This document shows, piece by piece, positions 9,124-16,357 of a stretch of 28,659 nucleotides of DNA. How positions within the stretch are numbered: position 1 is the stretch's first letter; every line of letters starts with the position of its first letter. The position numbers and the translations under genes were made by a program. The DNA comes from Chitinivibrionales bacterium (GTDB taxonomy: Bacteria > Fibrobacterota > Chitinivibrionia > Chitinivibrionales > WJKA01), in NCBI GenBank assembly GCA_014729375.1, contig WJKA01000440.1, forward strand, positions 1-28,659, written 5' to 3'. The notes under the pieces are model-generated. The model ran no database searches and was not told the DNA's origin. It saw nothing but the letters and a program-made list of their open reading frames with translations.

Positions 9124-9806
9124 TGCTCGAAAAACCAGATAATGATGTTCGTTCCCATTTGAAGCGCCAGTTCGTGAAGGCGGGGGCTGTCGTTATGCAC
9201 CTGCATATCTTCCATGCCGTCACCAATGTCCGAGCTGTACGTGTAATACACCAGCATCCGGTTCTCAAAAAAAACGCCGAACCCCTGCGCCGGCTCCCCG
9301 TCATGCTCATGTATTTTCGGAAGACCGGGAAGTGCATACGTGCTTTTGTAAACTGGATGGTCCGACGGCACCGGCGTAAGCGGGTTTTCGGGAAACAGCG
9401 AAGCAAGCTCGCGACGGAATGATTTATCCATACCGTAATTATCATCGGCCCACAAAAATCCGCCGCTGATAAGGTATTTCCGCAGCCGGAGCTTTTCCCG
9501 GTCGGTGAAATGAACATTTCCATGGCCCGTCATGTAAAGGAATGGATACGTGAACAGACGATCGCTCATTATTTCCACGGTGGCCGTCGTATCACAGACC
9601 GGCGCGGCCGTGTGTTTCCTGACATATTCTATCAGGTTCGGCAGAGATGAGGGATCGGCGTACCAGTCGCCCCCGCCGCCGTACTGCAGCCTCGCAACAG
9701 TCAATTCGCAGCCGGCACCGTGCGCTGTAGAAACAGACAGAAAAACCAGTGCCGCGGCAAACACTGCATGGTTACTCACCGGTATGCTGTTTTTTTTTGT
9801 GTTCAT
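9120..9806 (-). CDS. DUF4159 domain protein (exported)
   Basis: A 228-residue protein with a signal peptide (hydrophobic core 14-27, cleavage near AHG-A). The mature part shows the landmarks of DUF4159: RLQYGGGGDWYADP (39-52), FLYMTGHGNVHF (89-100), and the GGFLWADDNYG segment (115-125), which resembles the ThuA/class-I glutamine-amidotransferase-like fold although no Cys-His-Glu triad is evident. DUF4159 genes normally sit in MoxR/Bat-type loci with DUF4175 genes, and the overlapping DUF4175-like gene downstream agrees with that. The Shine-Dalgarno is weak: GAGG lies about 16 bases before the ATG. The ATG is supported because it begins the signal peptide directly. It is probably co-transcribed with the phosphatase gene 64 bp upstream. 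Confidence 0.8.
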   Translation of the reverse strand: MNTKKNSIPVSNHAVFAAALVFLSVSTAHGAGCELTVARLQYGGGGDWYADPSSLPNLIEYVRKHTAAPVCDTTATVEIMSDRLFTYPFLYMTGHGNVHFTDREKLRLRKYLISGGFLWADDNYGMDKSFRRELASLFPENPLTPVPSDHPVYKSTYALPGLPKIHEHDGEPAQGFGVFFENRMLVYYTYSSDIGDGMEDMQVHNDSPRLHELALQMGTNIIIWFFEQ

Positions 9807-9870
9807 AGGCGGTGTGGGTTTTACCTCTGGGTACCGTCAAAAATTAAAATAATTCAAAATCTCACCATTC

Positions 9871-10662
9871 TCACATCTTCCATGCGACATTTCTTTTCAC
9901 CCGAGCAACCAGCCGCTTATTCGCTGCAATAACTCCCGGGGAATCCAGGCGAAGCTTCGAGCCGGTCCGGTTCGTGCAGACGGCCCCGGATTGCCGTGCA
10001 ATACAGGCGCCCGCGGCAAAATCCCAGATATTGAGTGAATACTCGAAATATGCATCCAGCCGCCCGCACGCCACCCAGCAAAGGTCAAGCGCTGCACTCC
10101 CGGTCCTTCGTATGCCCCGGATATTTTTACTCAGCAGTTTTTCCATCACATGCATGGTTTTTTTCATCGGAATGCCGCGATTGGTGGAAAAACCTGTTGC
10201 CAGGAGCGCGTGCTTGAGTTCTGCTGTTTCCGATGGATGGATTATTTTTCCGTTCAGTCGGGCCTGCTCCTGCGCGCATGCCGAAAAAAGCTCGTCTCTG
10301 ACCGGATCATACACTACTCCCGCAATGAGGACGCCTTTTTCCGCGCAGGCAATGGAAATACCGAAATGGGGAAAGCCGCCGACATAATTCTTGGTGCCGT
10401 CAAGCGGATCGATAATCCAGAGGTGTTCCGACAAGAGGTCGTCATTGTCACCGCCTTCTTCTTTTAAGAAATGGTGGTGGGGAAATTCCTCTTGTATCAC
10501 GGTGATTATTTTTTTTTGTGAGCCGAGATCCGCCTGAGTAACCGGGTCGTTTGAACCTTTATACCGGACAGTCGGACCGGAATAGTATTTCATAACAATT
10601 GCGCCTGCTTCACGTGCTGCGCGGCATGCCGTGGTTAGTATCTTTTTCATGTTACCGGTCAT
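9871..10662 (-). CDS. Inositol-monophosphatase-family phosphatase
   Basis: A 263-residue cytoplasmic enzyme with the full Mg-dependent sugar/inositol phosphatase signature: KEEGGDN (67-73, metal-binding Glu), WIIDPLDGTKNY (82-93, Asp85 and Asp88 as metal ligands, with the DGT phosphate loop), and NIWDFAAGACIARQSGA (211-227, Asp214 as metal ligand). Length is normal for SuhB/IMPase proteins. The frame extends 51 codons further upstream, but the ATG at 10662 has GGGAGA ten bases ahead and matches the usual N-terminus (helix starting a few residues in). Members of this family hydrolyse inositol phosphates, fructose-1,6-bisphosphate, PAP or histidinol phosphate, and sequence alone does not decide among them. 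A HisN role is conceivable because hisC and a phosphatase-less hisB lie a few kilobases away. It is divergently arranged with maf. Confidence 0.88.
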   Translation of the reverse strand: MTGNMKKILTTACRAAREAGAIVMKYYSGPTVRYKGSNDPVTQADLGSQKKIITVIQEEFPHHHFLKEEGGDNDDLLSEHLWIIDPLDGTKNYVGGFPHFGISIACAEKGVLIAGVVYDPVRDELFSACAQEQARLNGKIIHPSETAELKHALLATGFSTNRGIPMKKTMHVMEKLLSKNIRGIRRTGSAALDLCWVACGRLDAYFEYSLNIWDFAAGACIARQSGAVCTNRTGSKLRLDSPGVIAANKRLVARVKRNVAWKM

Positions 10663-10767
10663 GATATATAATTCTCCCTGCGTTGAAAATATGCTAAAAT
10701 AGCTTTTGAACAAACCGAATCTTGGTATCACGCAACAGCCTTGTCGTATATTTGACATGGAGTCGGT

Positions 10768-10798
10768 GCCGGCGAACCGCCACCTGTGCGGTTCAGGC
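10768..10798. repeat. Inverted repeat in the divergent intergenic region
   Basis: GAACCGC (10774-10780) and GCGGTTC (10788-10794) form a perfect 7-bp stem around the loop CACCTGT, extended by outer GCC/GGC arms with small bulges. It lies 35 bases before the maf start and just after a TTGACA-like hexamer at 10751-10756 that lacks a matching -10 box. No T-run follows. It could be an operator or leader hairpin. Confidence 0.4.
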
Positions 10799-10832
10799 AC
10801 ATAATATATGGTCATACATAAGTGGCCTGATC

Positions 10833-11465
10833 ATGCAGAACGTGCGAAATATGAGCGTATGGAACCGCCGAAACGGCAGTATTATACTCGCATCACAGTC
10901 TCCGAGGCGAAAACAGATTCTTGCACAGCTTGGCATTGAGTTTCAGGTAGTCAAGCCGCTGGTGTCAGACGAGGAATCGTTTATTAAGCCGGAGGACCTC
11001 GAAGGCTCGTTGAAATGTCTTGCGGACGCAAAGGCGGCATCAGTGACAAAACAGCATCCGGACGCCCTGGTTATCGGCGCAGATACAATTGTACAGATCA
11101 ACGGTGACATTCTGGGAAAACCGGTCGATGAGCAAAACGCACGGGCCATGCTGACGCGCCTGTCCGGGAAAATGCATGTCGTGTATACCGCGGTGGCCGC
11201 CCAATGTGAAGAAATCGGGTTTAGTAGTGCCGGATGCGCTGCAACAAAGGTATTTTTCAGAACAGTACCGCCGGAAGAAATTGACGAATATCTTGCGGAC
11301 GAAATGTATGCTGATAAAGCCGGCGCCTACGCAATACAGGGAAAGGCAATGGCGTTTGTTGACAAAATAGAGGGCTGTTTCTATAATGTAATGGGATTGC
11401 CTGTTACGGCGACAATCAGCCTGTTTAAAGAATTCAACGCACGGAAAGGGTGTTGCGATGTCTGA
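10833..11465 (+). CDS. maf: Maf-family nucleoside triphosphate pyrophosphatase
   Basis: A 210-residue cytoplasmic house-cleaning enzyme that hydrolyses non-canonical or pyrimidine NTPs to the monophosphate and pyrophosphate. The signature ASQSPRRKQIL (20-30) is followed by VIGADTIV (80-87) with the catalytic Asp84, LTRLSGKMHVVYTAV (107-121), and DKAGAYAIQGKAMAFVDKI (161-179), then GLPV near the end. The AYAIQG/GLPV form matches the dTTP/UTP-type branch (YhdE/B. subtilis Maf) better than the YceF branch. The frame is open upstream to 10722. ATG 10833 has a poor AAGTGG site seven bases ahead and ATG 10851 has none, so the start is uncertain by six residues. The stop lies inside the start of the rodZ-like gene (8-bp overlap). 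Confidence 0.9.
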   Translation: MQNVRNMSVWNRRNGSIILASQSPRRKQILAQLGIEFQVVKPLVSDEESFIKPEDLEGSLKCLADAKAASVTKQHPDALVIGADTIVQINGDILGKPVDEQNARAMLTRLSGKMHVVYTAVAAQCEEIGFSSAGCAATKVFFRTVPPEEIDEYLADEMYADKAGAYAIQGKAMAFVDKIEGCFYNVMGLPVTATISLFKEFNARKGCCDV

Positions 11466-12408
11466 AAATTCCGAAAAGCCCACACACGCGGATCAGAATG
11501 CAGATGAAAGCCATCAGAAAGACACACTGGGTGATGTGCTGCGGAAAGAACGTATCACCAAACGGATTACTATTGAGACCATTGCACGGGACCTTAAGCT
11601 GAATGTTAAATATATAAAAGCGCTGGAAGCCAACGATTATGAGTCTCTTCCCGCAGATCCTTATGTCCGCGTCTACCTGAAATCGCTTTCAAAGTACCTG
11701 ATGCTCGATTCAGATACGATTCTCCACCAGTACTACCGGGAAAGAGGAATCCCGCCCGAAAGCTATACCCGGGACACCTCGACAAAACTGGACCTGACCG
11801 GCGTTGAGCCGGAAACGAATAACCGGTCGTGGGTTGCCATTGTCGGAATGGCAGCGGTGCTTGCTGTTATTTTTATTATTGCCGGTATGCAGGGGTGGCT
11901 TTCTTCACCCGGAACAAACCGGGCGACCACGGTCCCGGCGGATACGGCTGCAGCGACATCAGGGCTGAGTGATACTGCTGCGGGCGGTTTGGCGGCCTCC
12001 CGCGATACCGCAGGTGTCGGGGAAGCCCGGGGGACTGAAACCGGCAAAGGGCCTGCCGGCGGTGAAACCGGGGAGGCAGGCGACACTGCCGCACGTGCTG
12101 AAAGCGAACAAAGCGGCGCCATGACCCTTATACTCAATGTAACAGATGATTCTTCATGGGTTCAGGTTTTTTCAGACGGTGAATCATGGAAAAATACCCT
12201 GTATGAAAACGATACCCGCACCTTTACCGCACAGGACAGCTTCAATGTCCATGTCGGCAATAATTCGGCTATAGAGTATTACCTGAATGATGCGCGACTG
12301 GAAAAATTCTCAGACAAGTCGGTGGTTGCTTTTAAAATCGACAACGCCGGCGGGATTGAACGATGGCCGTTGTCAAAATGGAATACTGTATTCAGCGAAC
12401 GGCAGTGA
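11458..12408 (+). CDS. rodZ: RodZ-like cytoskeletal/cell-shape protein
   Basis: A 316-residue bitopic membrane protein with RodZ architecture. The cytoplasmic helix-turn-helix (about 22-95) contains LGDVLRKERITKRITIETIA (exact N-terminal HTH_25 pattern), KYIKALEANDYESLPADPYV and RVYLKSLSKYL. A single transmembrane helix lies at 125-144. It is followed by a low-complexity Ala/Thr/Gly/Glu linker (150-225) and a C-terminal beta domain of DUF4115 type (about 230-316) with DSSWVQVFSDGESW. In E. coli RodZ binds MreB through the HTH and helps maintain rod shape. The conserved fold supports this role here but the partner is not in the window. The start overlaps maf by eight bases; tatD follows after eight bases. 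Confidence 0.85.
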   Translation: MSENSEKPTHADQNADESHQKDTLGDVLRKERITKRITIETIARDLKLNVKYIKALEANDYESLPADPYVRVYLKSLSKYLMLDSDTILHQYYRERGIPPESYTRDTSTKLDLTGVEPETNNRSWVAIVGMAAVLAVIFIIAGMQGWLSSPGTNRATTVPADTAAATSGLSDTAAGGLAASRDTAGVGEARGTETGKGPAGGETGEAGDTAARAESEQSGAMTLILNVTDDSSWVQVFSDGESWKNTLYENDTRTFTAQDSFNVHVGNNSAIEYYLNDARLEKFSDKSVVAFKIDNAGGIERWPLSKWNTVFSERQ

Positions 12409-12416
12409 AATAACGG

Positions 12417-13199
12417 ATGTGGATTGATATTCACGCACACCTCGCCGGTTTCCCGCCAAACCGGCTTCAGAGCGAACTTGCTGAAATGCAGCGCTGTGAT
12501 GTTTCCCTTATTATTAACTCGGCGACAAATCTTGACACTTCCCGCGAAGCACTCGACCAGGCGCGTAACTGTGAGCGCATGTACAGTACCGCCGGCATTT
12601 CCCCGTTTGATGTTACCGGCCTCGAAAACGGCTGGCCCGACAGGCTGGCGGCGTTCCTGAACGAGCCCCGGGTTATCGGTGTCGGAGAGATCGGCATTGA
12701 TACTACCAATCCCCGGTATCCGTCACCTGATTTGCAGCTCCCTGTTTTTGAGCGTCAGCTTGACCTTGCCGCAGAATATTCGCTTCCTGCGATAATTCAT
12801 TCCCGCGGCGCGGAAGAAACCGCGGCGCGGCTGTGCGAAAAGCACGGTGTTGAAAAAGCCGTGTTCCATTGCTTTACGGGCTCCGATGTCGCGCTCCGCA
12901 TGGTTCTGGACAGGGGATATTATGTTTCCTTTTCGGGAATAGTGACGTTCAGGAATGCTGATTGCGCCGGCACCGTTATCGCAACACCGCTCAACCGGAT
13001 TTTCATAGAAACCGACACGCCATACCTCGCCCCGGTCCCGTTCAGAGGAAAGAAAAACCGTCCGGCATGGGTGTCATGTACCGGAAAAAAAGTCGCTGAA
13101 TTGCACGGCGTCTCCCCGGAGCACCTTGCTGCGTCGGTACAGGATAATTTCCGCCGACTTTTCTCTGTGCAGCCGGCGCCTGGATATCGAAACCCGTAA
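12417..13199 (+). CDS. tatD: TatD-family metal-dependent hydrolase/DNase
   Basis: A 260-residue cytoplasmic TIM-barrel hydrolase. Metal and active-site residues are all present in order: IDIHAHL with His6 and His8, GVGEIGIDT with Glu91, PAIIHSR with His128, VFHCFTGS with His151, and FIETDTPYLAP with Asp200. This is the classic TatD signature. Family members act as 3'-5' exonucleases or D-aminoacyl-tRNA deacylase-like hydrolases; which one applies here is not decidable from sequence. Length is typical. It starts eight bases after the rodZ-like stop and is probably in the same transcript. Confidence 0.9.
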   Translation: MWIDIHAHLAGFPPNRLQSELAEMQRCDVSLIINSATNLDTSREALDQARNCERMYSTAGISPFDVTGLENGWPDRLAAFLNEPRVIGVGEIGIDTTNPRYPSPDLQLPVFERQLDLAAEYSLPAIIHSRGAEETAARLCEKHGVEKAVFHCFTGSDVALRMVLDRGYYVSFSGIVTFRNADCAGTVIATPLNRIFIETDTPYLAPVPFRGKKNRPAWVSCTGKKVAELHGVSPEHLAASVQDNFRRLFSVQPAPGYRNP

Positions 13200-13209
13200 T
13201 CGGCCCGCG

Positions 13210-13251
13210 CACTGGTTGTGAAATCCCTGAGAAGCTTGTATTTTCAATATA
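13210..13251 (+). promoter_or_regulatory. Possible promoter ahead of the small membrane protein and his genes
   Basis: TTGTGA is followed after 17 bases by TATTTT, four of six matches each to -35 and -10. The -10 overlaps a 16-base element (13236-13251) that recurs with one mismatch at 16257-16272 ahead of another gene. The element sits 39 bases before the ATG at 13291. Confidence 0.4.
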
Positions 13252-13290
13252 TTTACATGAAGTCAACAGCACCGTCAAGCGAGGTAAATT

Positions 13291-13461
13291 ATGTGGATCT
13301 TTTTCCTGGTGGTAGCGATTCTCGGGATTCTGGTCCTTCTTGTTCACATTACTATCGAGCTGAACGCTCTCGATAATGTCCTCAACGATTTTATGGAAAA
13401 ACTGAGGCACCGCTATGGAAAACAACGAAGTACTCCGTCTGATCAGACGCCGGGTACGTGA
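13291..13461 (+). CDS. Small membrane protein (56 aa) overlapping hisC
   Basis: A short gene below common length cut-offs. It starts at an ATG with GAGG six bases upstream and ends at TGA 13459-13461. The protein begins with an almost uninterrupted hydrophobic helix (WIFFLVVAILGILVLLVHI, residues 2-20). An amphipathic stretch follows (ELNALDNVLNDFMEKLRHRY), then a polar, unstructured tail (KQRSTPSDQTPGT), so a single-pass inner-membrane protein with a cytoplasmic tail is likely. The hisC start (13415) and its GAGG ribosome site lie inside this gene, giving a 47-bp overlap. The family is not recognised. The well-placed ribosome site and the hydrophobic-then-amphipathic layout argue that it is real, though the tail beyond residue 41 is constrained by the hisC frame. 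Confidence 0.7.
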   Translation: MWIFFLVVAILGILVLLVHITIELNALDNVLNDFMEKLRHRYGKQRSTPSDQTPGT

Positions 13462-14491
13462 CCTTTCCGCCTACCATCTCGATAAGGTAGACTGCGCCGT
13501 AAAGTTAAATCAGAATGAAAATCCTTATGACTGGCCGGCGGAAATAAAAGAAGAGGTTGCCGCCCATGTGCGCGATCGTCCGTGGAACCGCTACCCGGCT
13601 TTTGTCCCCGGAAATCTGAAGCATGCCATTGCCGGTTATTGCGGCGCACGGGCCGATTCAGTTATTGTGGGCAACGGTTCAAATGAAATGCTGCTCGTGC
13701 TGCTGCTTTCGTTTATGGAAAAAGATGCGGTTGTTATTACCTGTCAGCCGACTTTTACCGTCTACAATCTCCTGGTAAACGGTCTTGGCGGCTCCCCGCA
13801 ATCGGTCATGCTTGACAGGGATTTGCGCTATGACAGTGACGCTGTCTGCACAGCCTGCCGCGCGTCCCCCGGAGCGATCCTCATTATTGCGTCGCCGAAC
13901 AATCCCACCGGGTCCTCGCTTTCGGAACAGGAGATACGTGCCATTCTTGAGGCACATACGGGTATCTTTGTCCTCGATCAGGCCTATGTCGAATTCGGCG
14001 GGTTTGATGCAATGCCGCTGATTGAGGAATATCCGAACCTTATTATTACCCGCACCTTTTCAAAAGCACTGAGCGGAGCAGGTTTACGTATCGGGTACAT
14101 GGCGGGCAACAGCAGAATTATTGCCGAAATAAATAAAATCAAGCTCCCGTACAATATCAATTTTTTCTCGGAACAGGCCGCTGCGGTGCTGCTGAGGAAC
14201 AAAGTGTTGATCGGCAGGAGGGTCGCGCTCCTTGTAAAAGAGCGAAACCGCCTCTCTGCCTATTTTGTATCATTACCCGGAATCAACATTTACAAAAGCG
14301 ACACCAACTTTATTCTGCTGCGAACGGAGCAGAAGAACGCTCTCTTTGCGTATTTGAAATCACGGGGAATTCTTGTTCGTGACGTATCTTCGTACCCCAT
14401 GCTAAGAAACTGTCTTCGTATCAATGTCGGGACGCCGGAGGAAAACCGGGCACTCATGAATGCATGCGAGAATTTTTTTGCCGCAAAATAG
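13415..14491 (+). CDS. hisC: Histidinol-phosphate aminotransferase
   Basis: A 358-residue PLP-dependent fold-type I aminotransferase that converts imidazole-acetol phosphate and glutamate to L-histidinol phosphate. Hallmarks: KLNQNENPYDWP near the N-terminus (30-41), VGNGSNEML (85-93), the SPNNPTG loop (160-166), VLDQAYVEF (186-194), and RTFSKALSGAGLRIGY (213-228) with the PLP-binding Lys217. C-terminal ILVRDVSSYPMLRNCLRINVG carries the substrate phosphate-binding Arg region. GAGG lies seven bases before the ATG, inside the preceding small gene. hisB follows 44 bp downstream. The rest of the his pathway is not in the window. Confidence 0.93.
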   Translation: MENNEVLRLIRRRVRDLSAYHLDKVDCAVKLNQNENPYDWPAEIKEEVAAHVRDRPWNRYPAFVPGNLKHAIAGYCGARADSVIVGNGSNEMLLVLLLSFMEKDAVVITCQPTFTVYNLLVNGLGGSPQSVMLDRDLRYDSDAVCTACRASPGAILIIASPNNPTGSSLSEQEIRAILEAHTGIFVLDQAYVEFGGFDAMPLIEEYPNLIITRTFSKALSGAGLRIGYMAGNSRIIAEINKIKLPYNINFFSEQAAAVLLRNKVLIGRRVALLVKERNRLSAYFVSLPGINIYKSDTNFILLRTEQKNALFAYLKSRGILVRDVSSYPMLRNCLRINVGTPEENRALMNACENFFAAK

Positions 14492-14535
14492 CCTGTGCTG
14501 TTTTATCCGGCAGGTATGCATAGTATTTTATCAGT

Positions 14536-15126
14536 ATGTCACGCACAGCGGAAATAAAACGCACAACAAAAGAAACCGACATTTCGCTCAGTCTTTGCAT
14601 TGACGGCGACGGGACTTCGGAGATTTCGAGCGGCAATGGTTTCATGGATCACATGCTGACCCTTTTTGCCAGACACGGGCTGTTTAGGCTTCAATGCACC
14701 TGTAAAGGCGATCTTGAAGTCGATTTTCATCACAGCGCCGAAGATATCGGGATATGCCTGGGCCGGGCCTTTAACGATGCGCTGGGAAATCTCCGGGGTA
14801 TTGTACGATATGCCACCTGTTTTGTTCCCATGGATGAGTCCCTGGCGCGGGTGTGCCTTGATATCTGCGGCCGATCGAACCTTGTTTATGACGTTTCGCT
14901 GGTCGATCGCCGGGTCAACGATTTTGAATGCGATCTGGCTGAGGATTTTTTCAAGGCTTTTGTCGACCACGCCCGAATCACCCTGCACATCGACCTTCTC
15001 AGAGGAAGAAATTCTCATCACTCCCTCGAAGCTGTTTTCAAGGCATTCGGCAAAGCCCTGTCCGACGCCTGTGCGGTTAATCCACGCAATCCCGCCGATA
15101 TTCCAACAACAAAAGGAATGCTGTGA
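14536..15126 (+). CDS. hisB: Imidazoleglycerol-phosphate dehydratase (monofunctional)
   Basis: A 196-residue enzyme for the sixth step of histidine synthesis. It shows both Mn-binding repeats of the family: FMDHMLTLFARHG (36-48) with VDFHHSAEDIGICLG, and FVDHARITLHIDLLRGRNSHHSLEAVFKAFGKAL. The C-terminal IPTTKG corresponds to the usual PSTKG. The length equals that of stand-alone IGPD, with no fused histidinol phosphatase domain, so that activity must come from another protein. No clear ribosome site is visible; the family N-terminus (MSRTAEIKRTTKETDI) supports the ATG. The stop overlaps the GTG start of the next gene. Confidence 0.93.
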   Translation: MSRTAEIKRTTKETDISLSLCIDGDGTSEISSGNGFMDHMLTLFARHGLFRLQCTCKGDLEVDFHHSAEDIGICLGRAFNDALGNLRGIVRYATCFVPMDESLARVCLDICGRSNLVYDVSLVDRRVNDFECDLAEDFFKAFVDHARITLHIDLLRGRNSHHSLEAVFKAFGKALSDACAVNPRNPADIPTTKGML

Positions 15127-16202
15127 AACAATTCGTGCGCGGTGCAGCCGCCGCAGCCCTGTGCGCATCGCTCTCGTTCGGCGACAGCGCTCAAGAAAAC
15201 GGTCCCTATGCCCTGCTGCGCAAAATACCATCACCGCCGGAGATGCTGAAAGAGCATTTTCCCGCTGCATATACAGTGCCTGTCACTCTGACGGGAACTA
15301 TTGCCGATGAAATGAAACGCTCTCTGGAAAAAATGGAACTCCCCGGTCCAGCGTTTAACGAAATACTCGACAGGGACGGGAACATATCGCTTATCATCGC
15401 CAACAAAGAATATTCTCTTCAGACAAGAGACCTCGTTTCAGGTATTATCAATCCGACCGAGATGATAAACAGTATAGTCGAATCATTGCTCCGTTTCAGA
15501 GACACAAGAAAATTTTCTCTTTTGAAAAAGGAAACAACGATCAGTGTACGCGACACTGTTTTCAAAAAACAGGAAATGCTCTATATTTCCCTGTGCCCGC
15601 GCGGAAAGCGGTTCGGCTATTCGTTCGACGACAGGGGGACGTATGTAGTGGAGGAATGGCTCACGGGGCTGGACCTGCTGGTCGGCCGGAACGATTTCCG
15701 GGTGTATGAAATCACCACGCGGCGGCACTCGAGAAAACAGACCCTGCAGCAAGTTGACAAACCAGAGCCGCAGGTCCTCGCCATGAAATACCATATCGAA
15801 TATGCAAATGATACCCATGGCAGGCTTCCTGCCCGTCTCAGGCTTTTCATCAACAACCGCCTTACCTTGAGCGTTTCAGCGGAATACCGGCGAGCCGGGC
15901 GGCATATCGTATTCAGCTCCCGGTCGATATGCCACCATGACCGGCATTCGGAGAAGTCATGTCTTGAGATGAATTACGGCATATACCGTTTCAGCCGCTT
16001 TTTACCGCGTCCGAACAAAAGAAGAGAGCACAAATATGCAGGCAGGCTCTCAAAAGCAGCGGCGCTTTCACGGGACGCGGCTGCAAAACTGGAAAAAGGA
16101 GACATCAGCCACGCATTGCGCATTTATGCCAGACTTATTGATGATTTTCCGGAGACACCGCATGCAATTGAAGCCCGGAAACTGATAGAAAGTCTTGAGT
16201 GA
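15123..16202 (+). CDS. Exported protein of unknown function with C-terminal TPR-like helices
   Basis: A 359-residue protein not recognised as any family. It starts with GTG (15123) overlapping the hisB stop, with AAGGA six bases upstream. Residues 1-22 form a signal peptide with an Ala-rich core. The middle (about 45-300) is mostly beta-strand-like: alternating segments such as KFSLLKKETTISVRDTVF, MLYISLCPRGKRFGYSF and RLRLFINNRLTLSVSAEYR. This could be a curved sheet of the kind seen in LolA/LppX-like lipid-binding proteins, but no motif proves it. The last 40 residues (AAALSRDAAAKLEKGDISHA, then ARLIDDFPETPHAIEARKLI) look like one TPR/BamD-type helix pair. Position after hisB suggests co-transcription rather than a role in histidine synthesis. 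Confidence 0.7.
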   Translation: MKQFVRGAAAAALCASLSFGDSAQENGPYALLRKIPSPPEMLKEHFPAAYTVPVTLTGTIADEMKRSLEKMELPGPAFNEILDRDGNISLIIANKEYSLQTRDLVSGIINPTEMINSIVESLLRFRDTRKFSLLKKETTISVRDTVFKKQEMLYISLCPRGKRFGYSFDDRGTYVVEEWLTGLDLLVGRNDFRVYEITTRRHSRKQTLQQVDKPEPQVLAMKYHIEYANDTHGRLPARLRLFINNRLTLSVSAEYRRAGRHIVFSSRSICHHDRHSEKSCLEMNYGIYRFSRFLPRPNKRREHKYAGRLSKAAALSRDAAAKLEKGDISHALRIYARLIDDFPETPHAIEARKLIESLE

Positions 16203-16246
16203 AATTCCGGCTCAATGCTTTTTTTGCTGAATCAATAGATTTTTGC

Positions 16247-16274
16247 TTGAACCGTATTGTACTTTCAATATAGA
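16247..16274 (+). promoter_or_regulatory. Probable promoter for the SPOR lipoprotein gene
   Basis: TTGAAC (16247-16252) is followed by 16 bases and TATAGA (16269-16274), four of six matches each, inside an AT-rich 155-bp gap. The 16-mer TTGTACTTTCAATATA (16257-16272) overlaps it and is shared with the region before 13291. Confidence 0.45.
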
Positions 16275-16357
16275 ATATAAGCAGCAGTTAAATTATAACC
16301 TGCTGTTAATCTGAATGTTAGAGCAAATCAGACTGTTCTCTTTGTGAAGGAGGGAAA

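Noticed and set aside
10751..10756. TTGACA as -35 box of a maf promoter
   Set aside because: No -10-like hexamer at 15 to 19 bases downstream; the spacing falls in the GC-rich hairpin.
14539..15270. 243-codon minus-strand open frame opposite hisB
   Set aside because: Fully antisense to an unmistakable HisB; its translation has no domain pattern and no ribosome site.
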